The position numbers were made by a program, and so were the translations under genes. DNA of 64,000 nucleotides from Smittia aterrima (lineage: Eukaryota; Arthropoda; Insecta; Diptera; Chironomidae), in NCBI GenBank assembly GCA_033063855.1, contig CP093829.1:12493537-12557536 (forward strand). Direction: 5' to 3'. Below, piece by piece: positions 1 to 11,287 of this stretch (positions within the stretch are counted from its first letter, which is position 1; each line of letters starts with the position of its first letter). The notes below the pieces were generated by a model, which saw only the letters and a program-made list of their open reading frames with translations, did not search any database and was not told where the DNA came from.

Positions 1-172
1 CAGACAGTTTTGATTGATTGCTATAATTAAGCACCTTTATTTGATAAAGTAACCAATGAATCAAGGGTGAATATTATTTCGATAGTAGAACTTCGTTCCT
101 CTAAGTGTTCAGTTGATAGAAAAAGTTATCCGTAGAAAATTAAACAACAAAGGAATATTGATTGCTTATTAA

Positions 173-3100
173 ATGCCTTACGTAGAAAAAGTCTTTTGGT
201 CGAGAAAGCCTAAAGGAAGTCAAGCACCGTTGGTGATCATACAGTGAGATTGGAGGGTTTTAAGTTTAAATGCAATTTTGGAACCATGACTTCCCGAATT
301 GTGGAGCGTTATCAGTGGGAAAACCTTATTATTAAGTTTGATATCCAATTAATTAACTCGTTCCGGTTTGACTAACAAATAAAGAAGCAATTCAGTTAGC
401 ACAGAAGATAAGATACAAAGCTAAGATCACGAGACTTTACAGAATGAATTTAGCGAATAATTAGATTTGTGTGCGGTTTAATTGCTAATGCATGCCTCAA
501 TTTTTTTTATCTTCATTACTCAATTAATTATCTTATCATATCGACAATTGACGACTATCGAAGATTGATTAGCCGAATTTACTTTTTTCTTCCAACAATC
601 TGATCAGCGCTTGTCCCCATTTTCGAAAAACAACCAGCGATTATCGTGAACAACAAATTTGGCACGTAAAATTTATCGAATAACTCAAATTTTCTTTCTC
701 AGTGACGTGGATCAATCATCGAATCATAAAAAGCATCTGTCAACAGTCGAAGAAGGAGAAAACACAGATTCTCAGTCGCGCAGTTTTCTTCAAACTCCAG
801 ATCAAAATGGAAACATTTCGGCTGGATCATCAGCAGAGAATTTAGCTGCAAACACGAGGGCGAATCAACATTCGCAATATAATTCCAATCGATTGGATGC
901 TCCTGAGAATAACACTCGAAGACCTTCGATCCTTCTCGAAATGCAGGAAATGATTTCAAATCGAAGACCATCTGCAATTATGGCTTCACTGCGACGAGGA
1001 TCACAGTCAATTCTAAGTCCATTTCGAACGAAACAAGACGACCCGAATGATCATGTGGGCTCGAGAAGCCCAGAAGCTGTTGAGTCTCGAAGAAAAAATC
1101 GACGAATTGGCGAGTAAGTTGCGTAATATTTGCACAAACTTTGAGCAATTTATGAACAAATTTCTTCTTCCTCTTTTTTGTTTAGTGACGCACTTTCGAC
1201 AGCGCTATCAGCGCTATACGCGAAAATGGTTGTGATAATGGGAATTGCACTGCCAGTCACCGAAATCCTGTCTAATAGAATTCCAGCTGAGGTTTACCAA
1301 GGCTTTTATGTATATCTCTACGCTGTCAGCATAGCTTTCGTTATATTCGTTTATGCTACACAGCTGAGACAAAAGGCTGTTCAGTCAATCATTAAAAGTT
1401 ATCGTGAGTGAAAGGGAAAGCTCAAAACTTTGGAAGTAAAAATGTTTTATTTCTCAGATGAGAAAACGAGTGGAGATCCCGAGAAAAAGCGAGTGCCGCA
1501 TTTTGGCAGTTTCTATCTTCGTATTGGAGCAATCGCTTTTGGAATTGGAACAATGGTCTACTCAGGTATAGAGCTAGGACAATACTTTGAACTTGAGAGT
1601 GATGAAGAGAACAGTGGATGCCACAATGTAAGCTTTAGCTCGTAATAAACTGTACGAATTTTTTGTTTTCTTTGGTTCTGTTATCAATTTGGCACGTAAG
1701 ATACAAAGCTAACGTGTTCTTATACCACGTTAAGTCACTCATCTCTTGTCATCATACCAATGACAAGTTGATAACACCGGTTCTCGTCCGATCACCGAAG
1801 TTAAGCAACACCGGTCACAACTAGAGCTTAGATGGGTGACCAGGTTTAAGGTTTAGGATGAGGATAAGGATAAGGATAAGGTTAGGGTTAAACTAAAGTC
1901 ATAGTAAAATGCTGGAAGGTTTGCGCTGAAGTACTCAAGTATGGAGCTGCCGTTAATTCCACACTTGAACTGATTCTTAAAAAATTTAAATCCCTGAGTC
2001 TGCTCCAAACCTCTTCTCTCAGAATGTTAAGTTGGAGTTTGCGGTGGGGGGCGAGATCACCTTAGGGTAGCAGCAGTGATAGTTATCACCAGTGATAACG
2101 GGTCATAGCCGATTTATCGTTAAGCCGCGACACGCAAGTGAGACTAATAAGGTTCATACCTTATAGTATGGCTGTAAAAGTACGGCTGTACATTGCCCTG
2201 ACGTCTTTATAAAATAAAAAAATATCTTGATAGAAATTAATTTCAGATTTTCATGTTGCTGACTCCTCTTGCAAGAATGATTCTATCGATAGCTCAAATG
2301 CAGTTTATTTGTAAGTATAAATAATATTGTTTAATTATTTAAAGTCTTAATAGATTTTTCTAGTTCTAAACACAACGGAGTTGGATATGGCTAAGCATAA
2401 AGTTATCGCTCGCTTTGGTTTAATGCACATGGTCGCAACAAACCTATGTGAATGGCTTTATACTTTAGTGGAAGAAACGAAACATGAAATTTGGCATTTG
2501 GCCCATGGTTCTGAAGCACTCAAACTTCACACACACGAGGCTATCACCAACACTTACTCTGAAAATATCAATTCCAACTCGACGATGATGATAAATTCAA
2601 CGATGAACGAGACTGAACATCATTTGCTTAGACGTTCGCTCCTTGAAAGTGCGTCGCTCAAGTATCAAGATTGTAAGCGGACGAATATCATGGGATCGCT
2701 CGTGCAGAACGCATCGCCTTTCCTCTTCCCTTGCACGATTGAATATTCGTTGATCTGCGCTGTAATTCTCTTCGAAATGTGGAAAAAGGTTCGTTCAATT
2801 CCTGAAATCAACCGAACCCGTCGCAATTCAGCGAAACCCGGGCCAGGACATCACGTCAAAACTGCATATCAGTTTTCAATCGACTGCTCAAAAGCTCATC
2901 GCGGAATGTTTGCTGGAATCGTCGTCATCGTTATGACAATCATTTGCCTTATCATGTACTTCGTTCTGCACGAACAAGCTGACTACGTTCACTTGGCGAT
3001 TATGGAAGGTAAAGAATTAATAGATAGATGAAAAAAAATTTCTTAGCGGTCAGATTCCATATTAATTTTATTTACCCCACACTTGGTGGTCTTTCGATGG

Positions 3101-4010
3101 AACATTTTACGGTCAAATTCTATATTAATTTAACAGCACGAGTACATTTACCACCAAGTGTGGTCTTCGTCGAACGAAATATTTTCTTAGCCATGATTCT
3201 ATTTTCCGACTTTTAATCTTTTTTTCTTACACAGTGACGTACTATGAAATCATGCTTTACTCGGTTTGTGCCACAGCCGTTATGGTTGCTTTCTTTAGAA
3301 TGCGTGACTTGAAGTTCCAAAAGAAAACGAATGGTGAGAGAAGAGTGAATAAGTTAAGAAAGCTTTCAATCATGATTTCGTTTATTTCAGATCATCATGC
3401 GTCGACTATAAAGCTCGATTGCACTTTGTTGGTGATGGCAGGGCTTGGAGTTTACATATATGGAATGTTCAGTATAATGGGAAGCGTTTTTGCATTGCAA
3501 GATGAGTTGCCGGGTAAGCATTCATTAGAATTCGTAAAGTTTTACTAATGTTTGACATTTCAGGAGCGAAAGACGCTTTGATTGCTGAAATCTTGAGCTT
3601 AGTACAAGTTTCACTTCAAACTTTATTCATTCTTAACGCTTGTTGGCGTCGATGCAAAGGTACTACACAAATTCGAGAAAAGTAAGTTTCCTTCAAGTTT
3701 TTCATCAAAATATTTTATTCTGAAGTTTCATATTAATTTTTAAAATAATTTAATGTTACTCATTTTCTAAAGGCCTGGTCGTCAAATTGTAACGTTCCTA
3801 CTCGTCGCAAATATCTCGATGTGGTTCATCAACACTTTAATCAAAGGACATGCGAGCTTCCGCCCATCCCACTTGGAATTCTATGGTCAATGGGCTTGGG
3901 TCATTATCACTCACGTCTCAATGCCTCTCGCAATTTTTTATCGCTTCCATTCAACGATTTGTCTGTTTGATATTTGGAAGTCTGCTTATAAGTTTAAAGT
4001 GGATCATTAA
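173..4010 (+). CDS. Otopetrin-family proton channel (OTOP-like)
   Basis: Predicted multi-pass membrane protein of the otopetrin family, which form proton-selective channels in the plasma membrane. Exon model: 173-243, 703-1113, 1186-1403, 1458-1627, 2247-2310, 2364-3008, 3235-3333, 3391-3513, 3564-3681, 3773-4010. All phases agree and give 718 aa. The family is recognised from hydrophobic segments such as KMVVIMGIALPVTEIL, the block ARFGLMHMVATNLCEWL followed by LVEETKHEI, and the C-terminal PLAIFYRFHS. The cytosolic N-terminus is long and polar and holds RRPS, RRPS and RRGS. The first exon (MPYVEKVFW...) is inferred only from an ATG, a GTGAGA donor and matching phase; the exons from 703 on are much firmer. 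Intron 1628-2246 holds a 5S-like sequence and a dispersed repeat. Intron 3009-3234 holds a short inverted-repeat element. Confidence 0.85.
1750..1841 (+). repeat. 5S rRNA-derived sequence (SINE3-like head or 5S pseudogene)
   Basis: Inside an otopetrin intron. Bases 1779-1807 read as the highly conserved central part of animal 5S rRNA, and CTTAGATGGG at 1827-1836 followed by a GACC matches its 3' internal-control block. The 5' part is diverged and the 3' end of 5S is missing. It runs into AGGATAAGG-type repeats and then a dispersed repeat at 1862-2216. The internal Pol III promoter region is largely kept, as in 5S-headed SINEs, but a simple pseudogene is also possible. Confidence 0.6.
1862..2216 (+). 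repeat. Dispersed repeat, copy A
   Basis: This stretch matches the minus strand of 17290-16930, and its second half matches 9942-10084. Shared blocks include CATAGTAAAATGCTGG, GGTTTGCGCTGA, TATGGAGCTGCCGTTA, CTCTTCTCTCAGAATGTTAA and TTTATCGTTAAGCCGCGACA. It lies in an otopetrin intron right after the 5S-like sequence. No coding potential is seen. It is a non-autonomous element of unknown class. Confidence 0.8.
3077..3163. mobile_element. 87-bp MITE-like element with 13-bp terminal inverted repeats
   Basis: CCACACTTGGTGG at 3077-3089 is inverted perfectly as CCACCAAGTGTGG at 3151-3163. It sits in an otopetrin intron. The interior recurs in inverted orientation at 9872-9944. The flanking blocks (GGTCAGATTC..., GTCGAACGAAA...) recur near 4310-4362, so the mobile unit may be larger than the 87 bp core. 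Confidence 0.65.
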
Positions 4011-4995
4011 ATTGTATACGTCATGCAATAAATTTGTAAATCAATTAGATTCTTTTAATTTGATACTTGTTTTCAAATGCGTGCCTCATTAATTATTTGA
4101 AGCAGCTGATAAGGTGTAGAGCGTATTCAACAACATGAAATTATAGCAAAAAATATTTCTCGCGCTCGTTTCTTATCAGAGTCTCTGTTTCAGAGATCTC
4201 CGAACTGAGCGACTAAAAGATTTCAGTTCTCGCGTTAACGTCTTGACTTCAAGATCGTCGTCTCATCATTGCACAGAATATTTTCAATGACTTTATTAAA
4301 AATAAAAGTGTGGTCTTTGTCGAACGAAAAATTTCTTAGTGGTCAGATTCTATATTAATTATTTTTCATATAAGGAGGTGGTCTTTCAAACAGTGCATTT
4401 AAAGAGACACACAGAGATCGTATCGCGAGATTATTATTCTGCGTCAAACAAGTGCAGTATGTCAACTGTGACATAATAATAATTGATTACCAAGTGACAA
4501 GTTCAGTTTAAACGGCTAAAGTCTGATGTAATTTCACTGATCAATTACAATTTCACGTGCTCAATATAGTGAAAGTTTCATAGTGAAAACCGTAAATATT
4601 TTGAAAAACTCTTATCAATAAATACAATGACCTTCATTAAATCTTCTTGACTGATTCAGAACATTCAGGAAAAGAAATTTGCGTATGCTTCTCAGCTGAT
4701 TTTAGACTAGTATGATAAGAAATTCACAACGATTATCAACATGGCTTTGTTGCCCTCTCAGTTCAAGTTTATGTCAAACGGAATTCGCTTTTTCTTATTA
4801 CGCGCCCTCTTCGTCTTTCTAGATGCTGAAGGCTTTCACTGAACGAGTCAAGTTAAACAAGCCAATTCGTCGGCGTTATCTTATCGGACACCCACTCAAC
4901 TACTGAAACAACATCGTCGAGAGGGAACAAAATTGTTATTATTGAGGTTTAGTGTTGAATCATCCGAGCTTCGAGAAGGAGAACTCAAGTCACAA
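4011..4995. other. Intergenic region with a repeat fragment at 4310-4395
   Basis: Between the otopetrin stop and the transporter start. No gene is seen. Bases 4310-4362 repeat blocks flanking the MITE in the otopetrin intron (TGTGGTCTT, TCGAACGAAA, TTCTTAG, GGTCAGATTCTATATTAATT). The rest probably holds the transporter promoter and 5' UTR. Confidence 0.5.
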
Positions 4996-7900
4996 ATGTC
5001 GAAAATGAATTACTGGAAGGCAATGACTCGCCGCAAGCCTCTGCCGCAACAAGAGTGCAGTGATGATTCAAAGCTGGGTCGTGTATTTGGTACATTTGAT
5101 CTAACAGCTTTGGGAGTAAGTGCAACGCTAGGCGTGGGAGTTTACGTTCTAGCGGGTCACGTAGCGAAAGACCAAGCGGGTCCCGCCGTTATCTTATCAT
5201 TTTTGATTGCGGCTTTCGCGTCATTTCTCGCAGGTGAAAACTTTTTTATCTCAAGAAATAACTTATGCAACTGTGCTTTGTTTATATTTTCAATAAACTT
5301 TTGTTTGTTCATGATTGAAAATAGGTTTATGCTATGCAGAGTTTTCATCGAGAGTGCCAAAGTCTGGATCTGCGTATGCATTCACATACGTCGCGATCGG
5401 TGAATTCTTAGCTTTTATTGTCGGATGGAATCTGATTCTCGAGTTAGTCAAAAGCTTTGAATCATCAACTTCTTTCTAATCATGTTTGTTTGCTTTTAGA
5501 TACGTGATTGGAGGTGCCTCTGTCTCGAAAGGCCTTAGTCTTTACATTGACAGTTTAATTAATGACACGATGAAGAATTCATTTAAGCAAATCGCTCCTA
5601 TCTCATGGGATTTTCTCGCAAGCTATTTCGACTTTTTTGCGTTTGGGGGTCCGCTGTTGATCGGTTTAGCACTTGCGTTTGGACTTCGGAAATCAGCAGG
5701 AATCAATAACGTTTTCTGTATTCTAAATCTCGGCATTGTGGTTTACGTCGTAATCGTTGTTCTTTTAAACGCGGATCTTCAATATTGGCAGATCAATCCG
5801 AATGACATTCCCGAGTATTCAAATTCGACGGGCACCGGAGGATTTTTCCCTTTTGGTGTTTCAGGAACCCTTAAGGGCGCTGCAACTTGCTTCTTCGGCT
5901 TTGTTGGTTTTGATTGCATTGCAACAACAGGCGAAGAAGTTCGTAATCCTCAAAAGACCGTTCCACGAGCTCTTCTCTTTTCGCTTCTAATCATATTCAT
6001 TGCTTATTTTGGCGTTTCCTTGCTGACCCTTGCGTTTCCTTATTATCTTCTGGTGAGAAACTCTCGCATTGTAAGCTTTCATTCAATTAGATTTAGCAAA
6101 TTGTTTTCCACAGAATTCAGAGGCCCCACTTCCTCATGCCTTCAAAGAAATTGGTTGGGTGTCGTCAATGTGGGTGGTGACGATAGGAGGGATTCTTGGT
6201 TTGATTGCGAGCTTATTTGGAGCTTTATTTCCACTTCCGAGAATACTGTAAGTAAAGAGTTTCGAATAATAAAAGTTCTCTTTAATCACGTTTGCTCAAT
6301 TAGATACGCGATGGCACGCGATGGTTTAATATTTCGTGAATTTGGAATAATCTCGAGCCGCTTTCAAACTCCTGTGATTGGTACACTTTGCGCTGCAGTT
6401 CTCACGAGTCTCTTCTCCGCATTATTTGATCTCGCTGCTCTCGTTAATATGCTGTCAATTGGTGTTTTGCTCGCCTACACTGTCGTCGCGATTTCCATAA
6501 TAATTCTAAGGCTTGTATTTCTGAATTATTAATTATCATATTATTAATGCTTATATGCATTTCATTTAATAGGTTTTCTCAATCGACAGAAGCGACATCA
6601 ACCGAACGGTACATCGAAACGTCGAACTTATTGCGACCTGGGCAGAATGTAACGACAAAAGGATTTTTCATGCAAATGATTCGATTAAATGGAAATCGGT
6701 ATCCTAACACAATTTCAATGTGGGTTGTAGGAATATTGATTTTCGCTTTTTGTTTCGTGTCATTTGCAACGGGCATCACGATTCTCAACTCTTGGGACGC
6801 ACTTGCTGCCGGAGAAACGTGGGCTTTGTCTTTAGTTTTCTTCTTTGCCGCTTTACTGGCCTTGATTTGCCTTCTAATCTCAATCCAGCCGCGACAAACG
6901 TTTCCGAATCACACAAAACCCTTTAAGGTAACTGCGGCAAAAATTGTTATGAAACGACGTGAAAAAGGTTTTTTCTTCTCATTAATTTTCAGGTTCCGCT
7001 CGTTCCTTTTCTGCCGTTGGTGAGCGTTTTCATTAACGTCTACTTGATGCTCATGCTAGATTATTACACGTGGATTCGCTTCGGGGCTTGGATGGTTCTG
7101 GGTAAGCCGAGCAATTTCATTAAAAGCTATCCGCATGAAACTTTCATCTCAATTTCGAGGTTTAATCGTTTACTTTCCATGTGCATGGCTTTATAATTCG
7201 AAAAATAATCCAAAGCTCGATGAAGATACTAACACTAAAGGAGAAGAACTTGGAACTAATGGAGTCGGTTCAATGAAAAACACCTGCGAGACGAGGGAAA
7301 GTGTGATAATCGTCCATGAAAAGCAGAGCTCGAGCACATCTGCACCGGAAAGCATCATTAATAATAACTTAAGTGCTGAGAATTTGGCAATTGGAATGTT
7401 GGACACGGTTTTAGAAGGTGAAGATGAAGATGACTCGATTGAGATTGAAATAGACTCAGGTCGATCAATCAATGGTGATGACATGAACGTACCTGTGATT
7501 GCACGAGAATCTAATAATAAGACGAGAAATCTTGAGATTATTGATCCAGTGTTCATTCAAAATGAGATCGAAGCTGTTAGTTTGCTGTTAGTTGATGACA
7601 TTTTGGAGCGTGCTCGAGCATCAGTTGCAGAAATCGAGATAAAAAACTCGAGTGAACTCAAATCAGACGATGAACACGATGAAAATGTTTTCCAAAACCG
7701 AAAGTTTTTGTCTCGATTGAGTGAGCTCATCTCTAAACCAAATCAACAAGCACCGAGTCAATCGAATGTGCAATCAAAAACCCTTGAGAGGAAATCAAAT
7801 GTTGAGAATGATGAGAGAAGTTTGAAACACTCGAGGAGTGCACCAGACTTTCGTTTGTTGTTGGAACTCTCGAAGCAAAATTCAGAGTCGAGTTTTAATG

Positions 7901-8376
7901 ACGACACAAGTGTGGAATATATTTTGAGTGATGATGATGAGCCAGTTGCTCTTTCACTTCTCGCACCCTCTCTTCCCCCACCCGCTCCCGTTTTTGTGGC
8001 AGAACTATTTGAGAAAGTAGCAACCCTGAAACGGAAGGAAAATGTTGTTGACGAAAAAGAAGAAGAAGTTGAACAAAGCGACACGAAGTCCCTAGAGGAT
8101 GAGTCACGAAACTCGGAAAACTTTCGTGATAAACTGGAGAAACTTCTTAGAGTTCCTCCGTCGCGATTGAGTTTGATTGCTCCAACTCCCAAGCCACGAA
8201 CCAGTATCGTCGTGAGCAGCAATCTTGGCAAGGCAGACGAAGAAAATCGCGAACAGCTATCGACCCCAAAGGATACGACTTTATCATCAATACCAATGAG
8301 TGGCTCGATGTTGAGGCAACGAGAATTATTTGATGAAGTTCTGAAGAAACTTAAAAGCAGCGAGGATACTATCTAG
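4996..8376 (+). CDS. Cationic amino acid transporter (SLC7A/CAT family) with a long acidic C-terminal tail
   Basis: Plasma-membrane transporter of the amino acid-polyamine-organocation superfamily, CAT subgroup. Exons: 4996-5233, 5325-5442, 5500-6052, 6114-6247, 6304-6510, 6573-6927, 6993-7101, 7160-8376. All phases agree and give 976 aa. Diagnostic stretches are TALGVSATLGVGVYVLAGH in the first membrane segment, YAEFSSRVPKSGSAYAFTY, CFFGFVGFDCIATTGEEVRNPQ and MARDGLIFREFG. About 13-14 membrane segments are expected. The last exon adds roughly 390 residues rich in D, E and S after the final membrane segment, far longer than a usual CAT tail, with no recognised domain. Intron 6511-6572 needs a GC-AG boundary (AAG|GCTTGT) to keep frame. 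The start ATG is the first in the reading frame; an exact orthologue is not assigned. Confidence 0.9.
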
Positions 8377-8715
8377 GGGGAAGTCAGTTTTAATCGGATT
8401 ATGAGAGAGATCCATCCGCAAGATCTGTCACGCGTGTGTAATTTATTCATTAGGAAGCTAAGATAACTTGAGCCTCATCCGCACGTGCTTTTGAATTCTT
8501 CTCTCGTCTCAACAAGAAACTTTTCTCTCCATTTAATTGCATGAAATTTTCCAAGGCATGAAAATTATTCTTCCTTCCTCGGAGATACAAGCTGATGAAC
8601 TTTTTTTTTGCTTTCTCTTTTCAGGCATTGTGTTGTATTTTAAATATGGAATCCATTAGGGTATTTTGAAATATATTTTGCATTTATTAAACAGAACCAA
8701 ATATTGCTTTAATCT
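8377..8715. other. Convergent intergenic region
   Basis: Short gap between the 3' ends of the transporter (+) and the glucanase gene (-). AT-rich; nothing beyond likely 3' UTRs is seen. Confidence 0.5.
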
Positions 8716-9808
8716 TTACAAAGCCCAGACTCGAACGTAATCGACTTGCAGATTTGCGTCATCGTTCTTATTGTAGTTCCAAGTTGGTAGCCAATTATTT
8801 TTGCCTCGCCAGAAATCTCGTGGCGCGTTTGGAGAAGTGTTTGACCATGGTTTTGGTGATCCTTCATTTCTGAAACTATCTGCAAAGTAATTAGTTCCGC
8901 CAACTGCCAAGTTAATGATTATATGAAATTCTTGATCGAATGGGGCCATCATAGAAGAACCAGCCCATGGATTACGCAGGCCAGAGTTTTGAAAGTTGCC
9001 TCGGACCCAAAATCCGCGACCAGCTTCTACTTTGCCAATCACTTCATTGTCAACACTAAATGTGATATCATTTTGCGTCCAGACCATTTTATAAGTGTGA
9101 AATCTATCACTATAAGGTGGAATCGAATTTTTCTCATAATGCGCTGTGAGAAAACCGTTCACGTCTGGTCTCGGTCCAAAGTGCAGTGTGCTTCCAACTT
9201 GTTCTGTTCCAACGTTTGTATTTCCAGTAAACAGACGACGATTGCCTCGAGCTTCAACTAAATCGATTTCTCCTGAAGCAGGCCAAGAACCGTAAACCCA
9301 TCGTGTTGGCAAAAGCCAAATTGCAGGCCACAGCCAATCTCCTGCAGGCATCTTGGCACGAACTTCAAGTGTTCCATATTTAAATGAGAATGAGTCAAGT
9401 GTACGAAGCCTTGCGCTTCGAATCGGGTTGATAATATTGTCTGGTGTTCCTTGTCGCTCGCAGCCATAATTATCAGAGTTTGTGCATTCATTTGCTGGAA
9501 TTACGACACGACCACTTGTCAAGAAAGCTTCACCAAGGTTTGATATGAAGATTACCATTCTTTGTGAACGAGTTGTCGCGATGGTTAAGGTACCACTGAA
9601 ATTCCCAGTTGCCTCCACCAGCTAAAGTCGTTTCGTGCTGCCACTTAGACTCATCCAAATTATTAAAGTTGTCTTCGAAAATTAGCTGACCCGAGCAGAC
9701 ACTTGTAGGTTTCTTAGTTCCACTTACAGTCGTTGGTGACTGATTGCAAGCTTCCAAAGTCACAGCTAGAAACACAACGATCAGGAAACTTAAACTTGTT
9801 TTAAACAT
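8716..9808 (-). pseudogene. GH16 beta-1,3-glucanase / GNBP-like gene with one frameshift
   Basis: Secreted glycoside hydrolase family 16 protein of the insect beta-1,3-glucanase / glucan-binding group. The likely start is the ATG at 9808, giving a signal peptide (MFKTSLSFLIVVFLAVTLEA). The mature part has FEDNFNNLDESKWQHE, then SFKYGTLEVRAKMPAGDWLWPAIWLLP, then GEIDLVEARGN. The ExDxxE pattern keeps both catalytic glutamates, so hydrolysis of beta-1,3-glucan is expected, unlike non-catalytic GNBPs. The frame breaks near 9535: NGNLHIKPW-stop in one frame, LGEAFLTSGRV in the next. A single-base deletion explains it and no intron fits. The rest of the ORF is intact, so a sequencing or assembly error is as likely as a young pseudogene. 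A TATA-like TTATAAATA lies about 40 bp upstream of the ATG, at about 9847-9855 on the minus strand. Confidence 0.75.
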
Positions 9809-9871
9809 TTTGCAAAGCTTTCTGATAACAGAACGCAGAACTCGAGTATTTATAAGCAAATTACCACACTT

Positions 9872-9944
9872 GGTACTATATGAACTCGTGCTGTTAAATT
9901 ATTATGAGATTTCATGGTAAAATGTTCCATCGAAAGACCACCTT
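9872..9944. mobile_element. Truncated MITE copy joined to a dispersed repeat
   Basis: Matches the reverse complement of the otopetrin-intron MITE: CCACACTTGGT, CTCGTGCTGTTAAATTA, then GTAAAATGTTCCATCGAAAG and ACCACC. The far terminal repeat is lost exactly where the dispersed repeat (copy B) starts. It lies about 20 bp beyond the glucanase TATA-like box. Confidence 0.6.
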
Positions 9945-10084
9945 AGGGTAGCAGCGGCGATAGTTATCACCAGTGATGATTCAACTCGAGTTATCACCAG
10001 TGATATCGGGTCAAAGCCGATTTATCGTTAAGCCGCGACACACAAGTGAGACTAATAAGGTTCATACCTTATAGTATGGCTGTA
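9942..10084 (+). repeat. Dispersed repeat, copy B (partial)
   Basis: Shares TTAGGGTAGCAGC, GTTATCACCAGTGAT, TTTATCGTTAAGCCGCGACA and TAATAAGGTTCATACCTTAT with copy A (about 2085-2175) and copy C (about 16935-17085). The left half of the repeat is absent. Confidence 0.75.
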
Positions 10085-11075
10085 AACAAACAAGAAACCA
10101 TAACAAACAATTTTCATCCGCAAAAGAATCGAAAGAAGGATGATTATTTTTCTCTTTTATGCCTGCCAGCTTTTTTTTCTTTAGCGATGAAACCCTTGGA
10201 TTAAGATTAATGCTTGTTTTTATTGATGAAATCAAACTTCCTACCCCCTTTTTTCCCAGTGTGCGTCGACAGACAGAAAGCAAAAACGAAAGAATGTGAA
10301 AGTTACACAAAAAGCCGAAGGCGAAAGGAAAAGCTTTTAAATCTTTAATGAATCTAAATGCCTTTGTTTTTAGTGTTGATGGTGCGGTGGTTTTATGCTG
10401 AATGGAGTAAAATTAATGATGAGAAGCACGACGGGGCGTCTCGCGCCACAAAATGAAACTCTTTGAGTAATTCATGAGAATATTTCTTGAATGATTTTCA
10501 AGTTCTTGCTTTGCAAACGATTTCACATGCAAATCGAGTGTAATGATGTGATTTCTTCACTCGAAGCAACTTCTTCACTCAATCGAGCGCCAAAATTGAT
10601 AGCAAAATTACTCGAGCTTAAGAGCTTTCGTTTGTTGTCGTTTTCAGTGACATTGAAGATTTCTTTTCAGAATTTAAGAAGACGTCGTTTCATAAATCTT
10701 CCACATGGCAATGGGGATCACATTCAAATCGGTAAAATTTTCTTCATGTCACGTCACAGCATGAGCTCAAGCTACGTTCAATGGAATATTCCTTTCATCT
10801 TGCGCGCAAAGCCAGAGAATGTTACTCCGTCACGTGCCGCTCGTAATCGTAACGTCGATAAACAGACAAAAAATTCAACTCACATTATTTCAAGAGCTCT
10901 GTAAGTCGATTTAAGTCTCGTGAAAAAATTATAAAGTTCTGTGAGCCAATTCTTTGAACTAAAAATTCTTTAAATTGTCAACGATGTTCGAAAGCGCTGA
11001 CAAATTCTCGAGCCGACATTGAATTTATGAAATTATTCTGCTAAGGAAACATTAAGATGTTATTAAAGTACCACC
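10085..11075. other. Intergenic region, no gene seen
   Basis: AT-rich. An open frame at 10491-10904 (+) lacks recognisable domains, and I do not accept it as a gene. Confidence 0.45.
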
Positions 11076-11287
11076 GGGACTGTTCACAAAATACGAGAAA
11101 TTTCTACCCCCACGACTTAAGAAGTCTTCGTTTACTTTTTTTTTCGATTGGAATTCAACCTTAGATTGCACTTTGTAACAACATGATCGTTATAGATTTT
11201 AAAATTGAATTCCTGGTTTCAATAAAAACATAAAAAATTTTCGCGAAATAATTACATTTTTCTAACTCACATTTTGTGAACAGTCCC
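11076..11287. mobile_element. 212-bp element with 17-bp terminal inverted repeats
   Basis: GGGACTGTTCACAAAAT at 11076-11092 is inverted perfectly as ATTTTGTGAACAGTCCC at 11271-11287. The interior is AT-rich and non-coding. No clear target-site duplication is seen. A shorter relative lies at 13108-13189. Confidence 0.65.

Noticed and set aside
1841..1885. GGTTAGGGTT-like motifs as telomere repeats
   Set aside because: Too few and irregular; they belong to the dispersed repeat and to the tracts in the Fanzor arms.
7191..8231. Minus-strand frames opposite the transporter tail
   Set aside because: Serine-rich shadows caused by the acidic codons of the sense strand.
10491..10904. 137-codon open frame on the plus strand
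   Set aside because: No domain, signal or conserved motif; composition resembles the surrounding AT-rich DNA.
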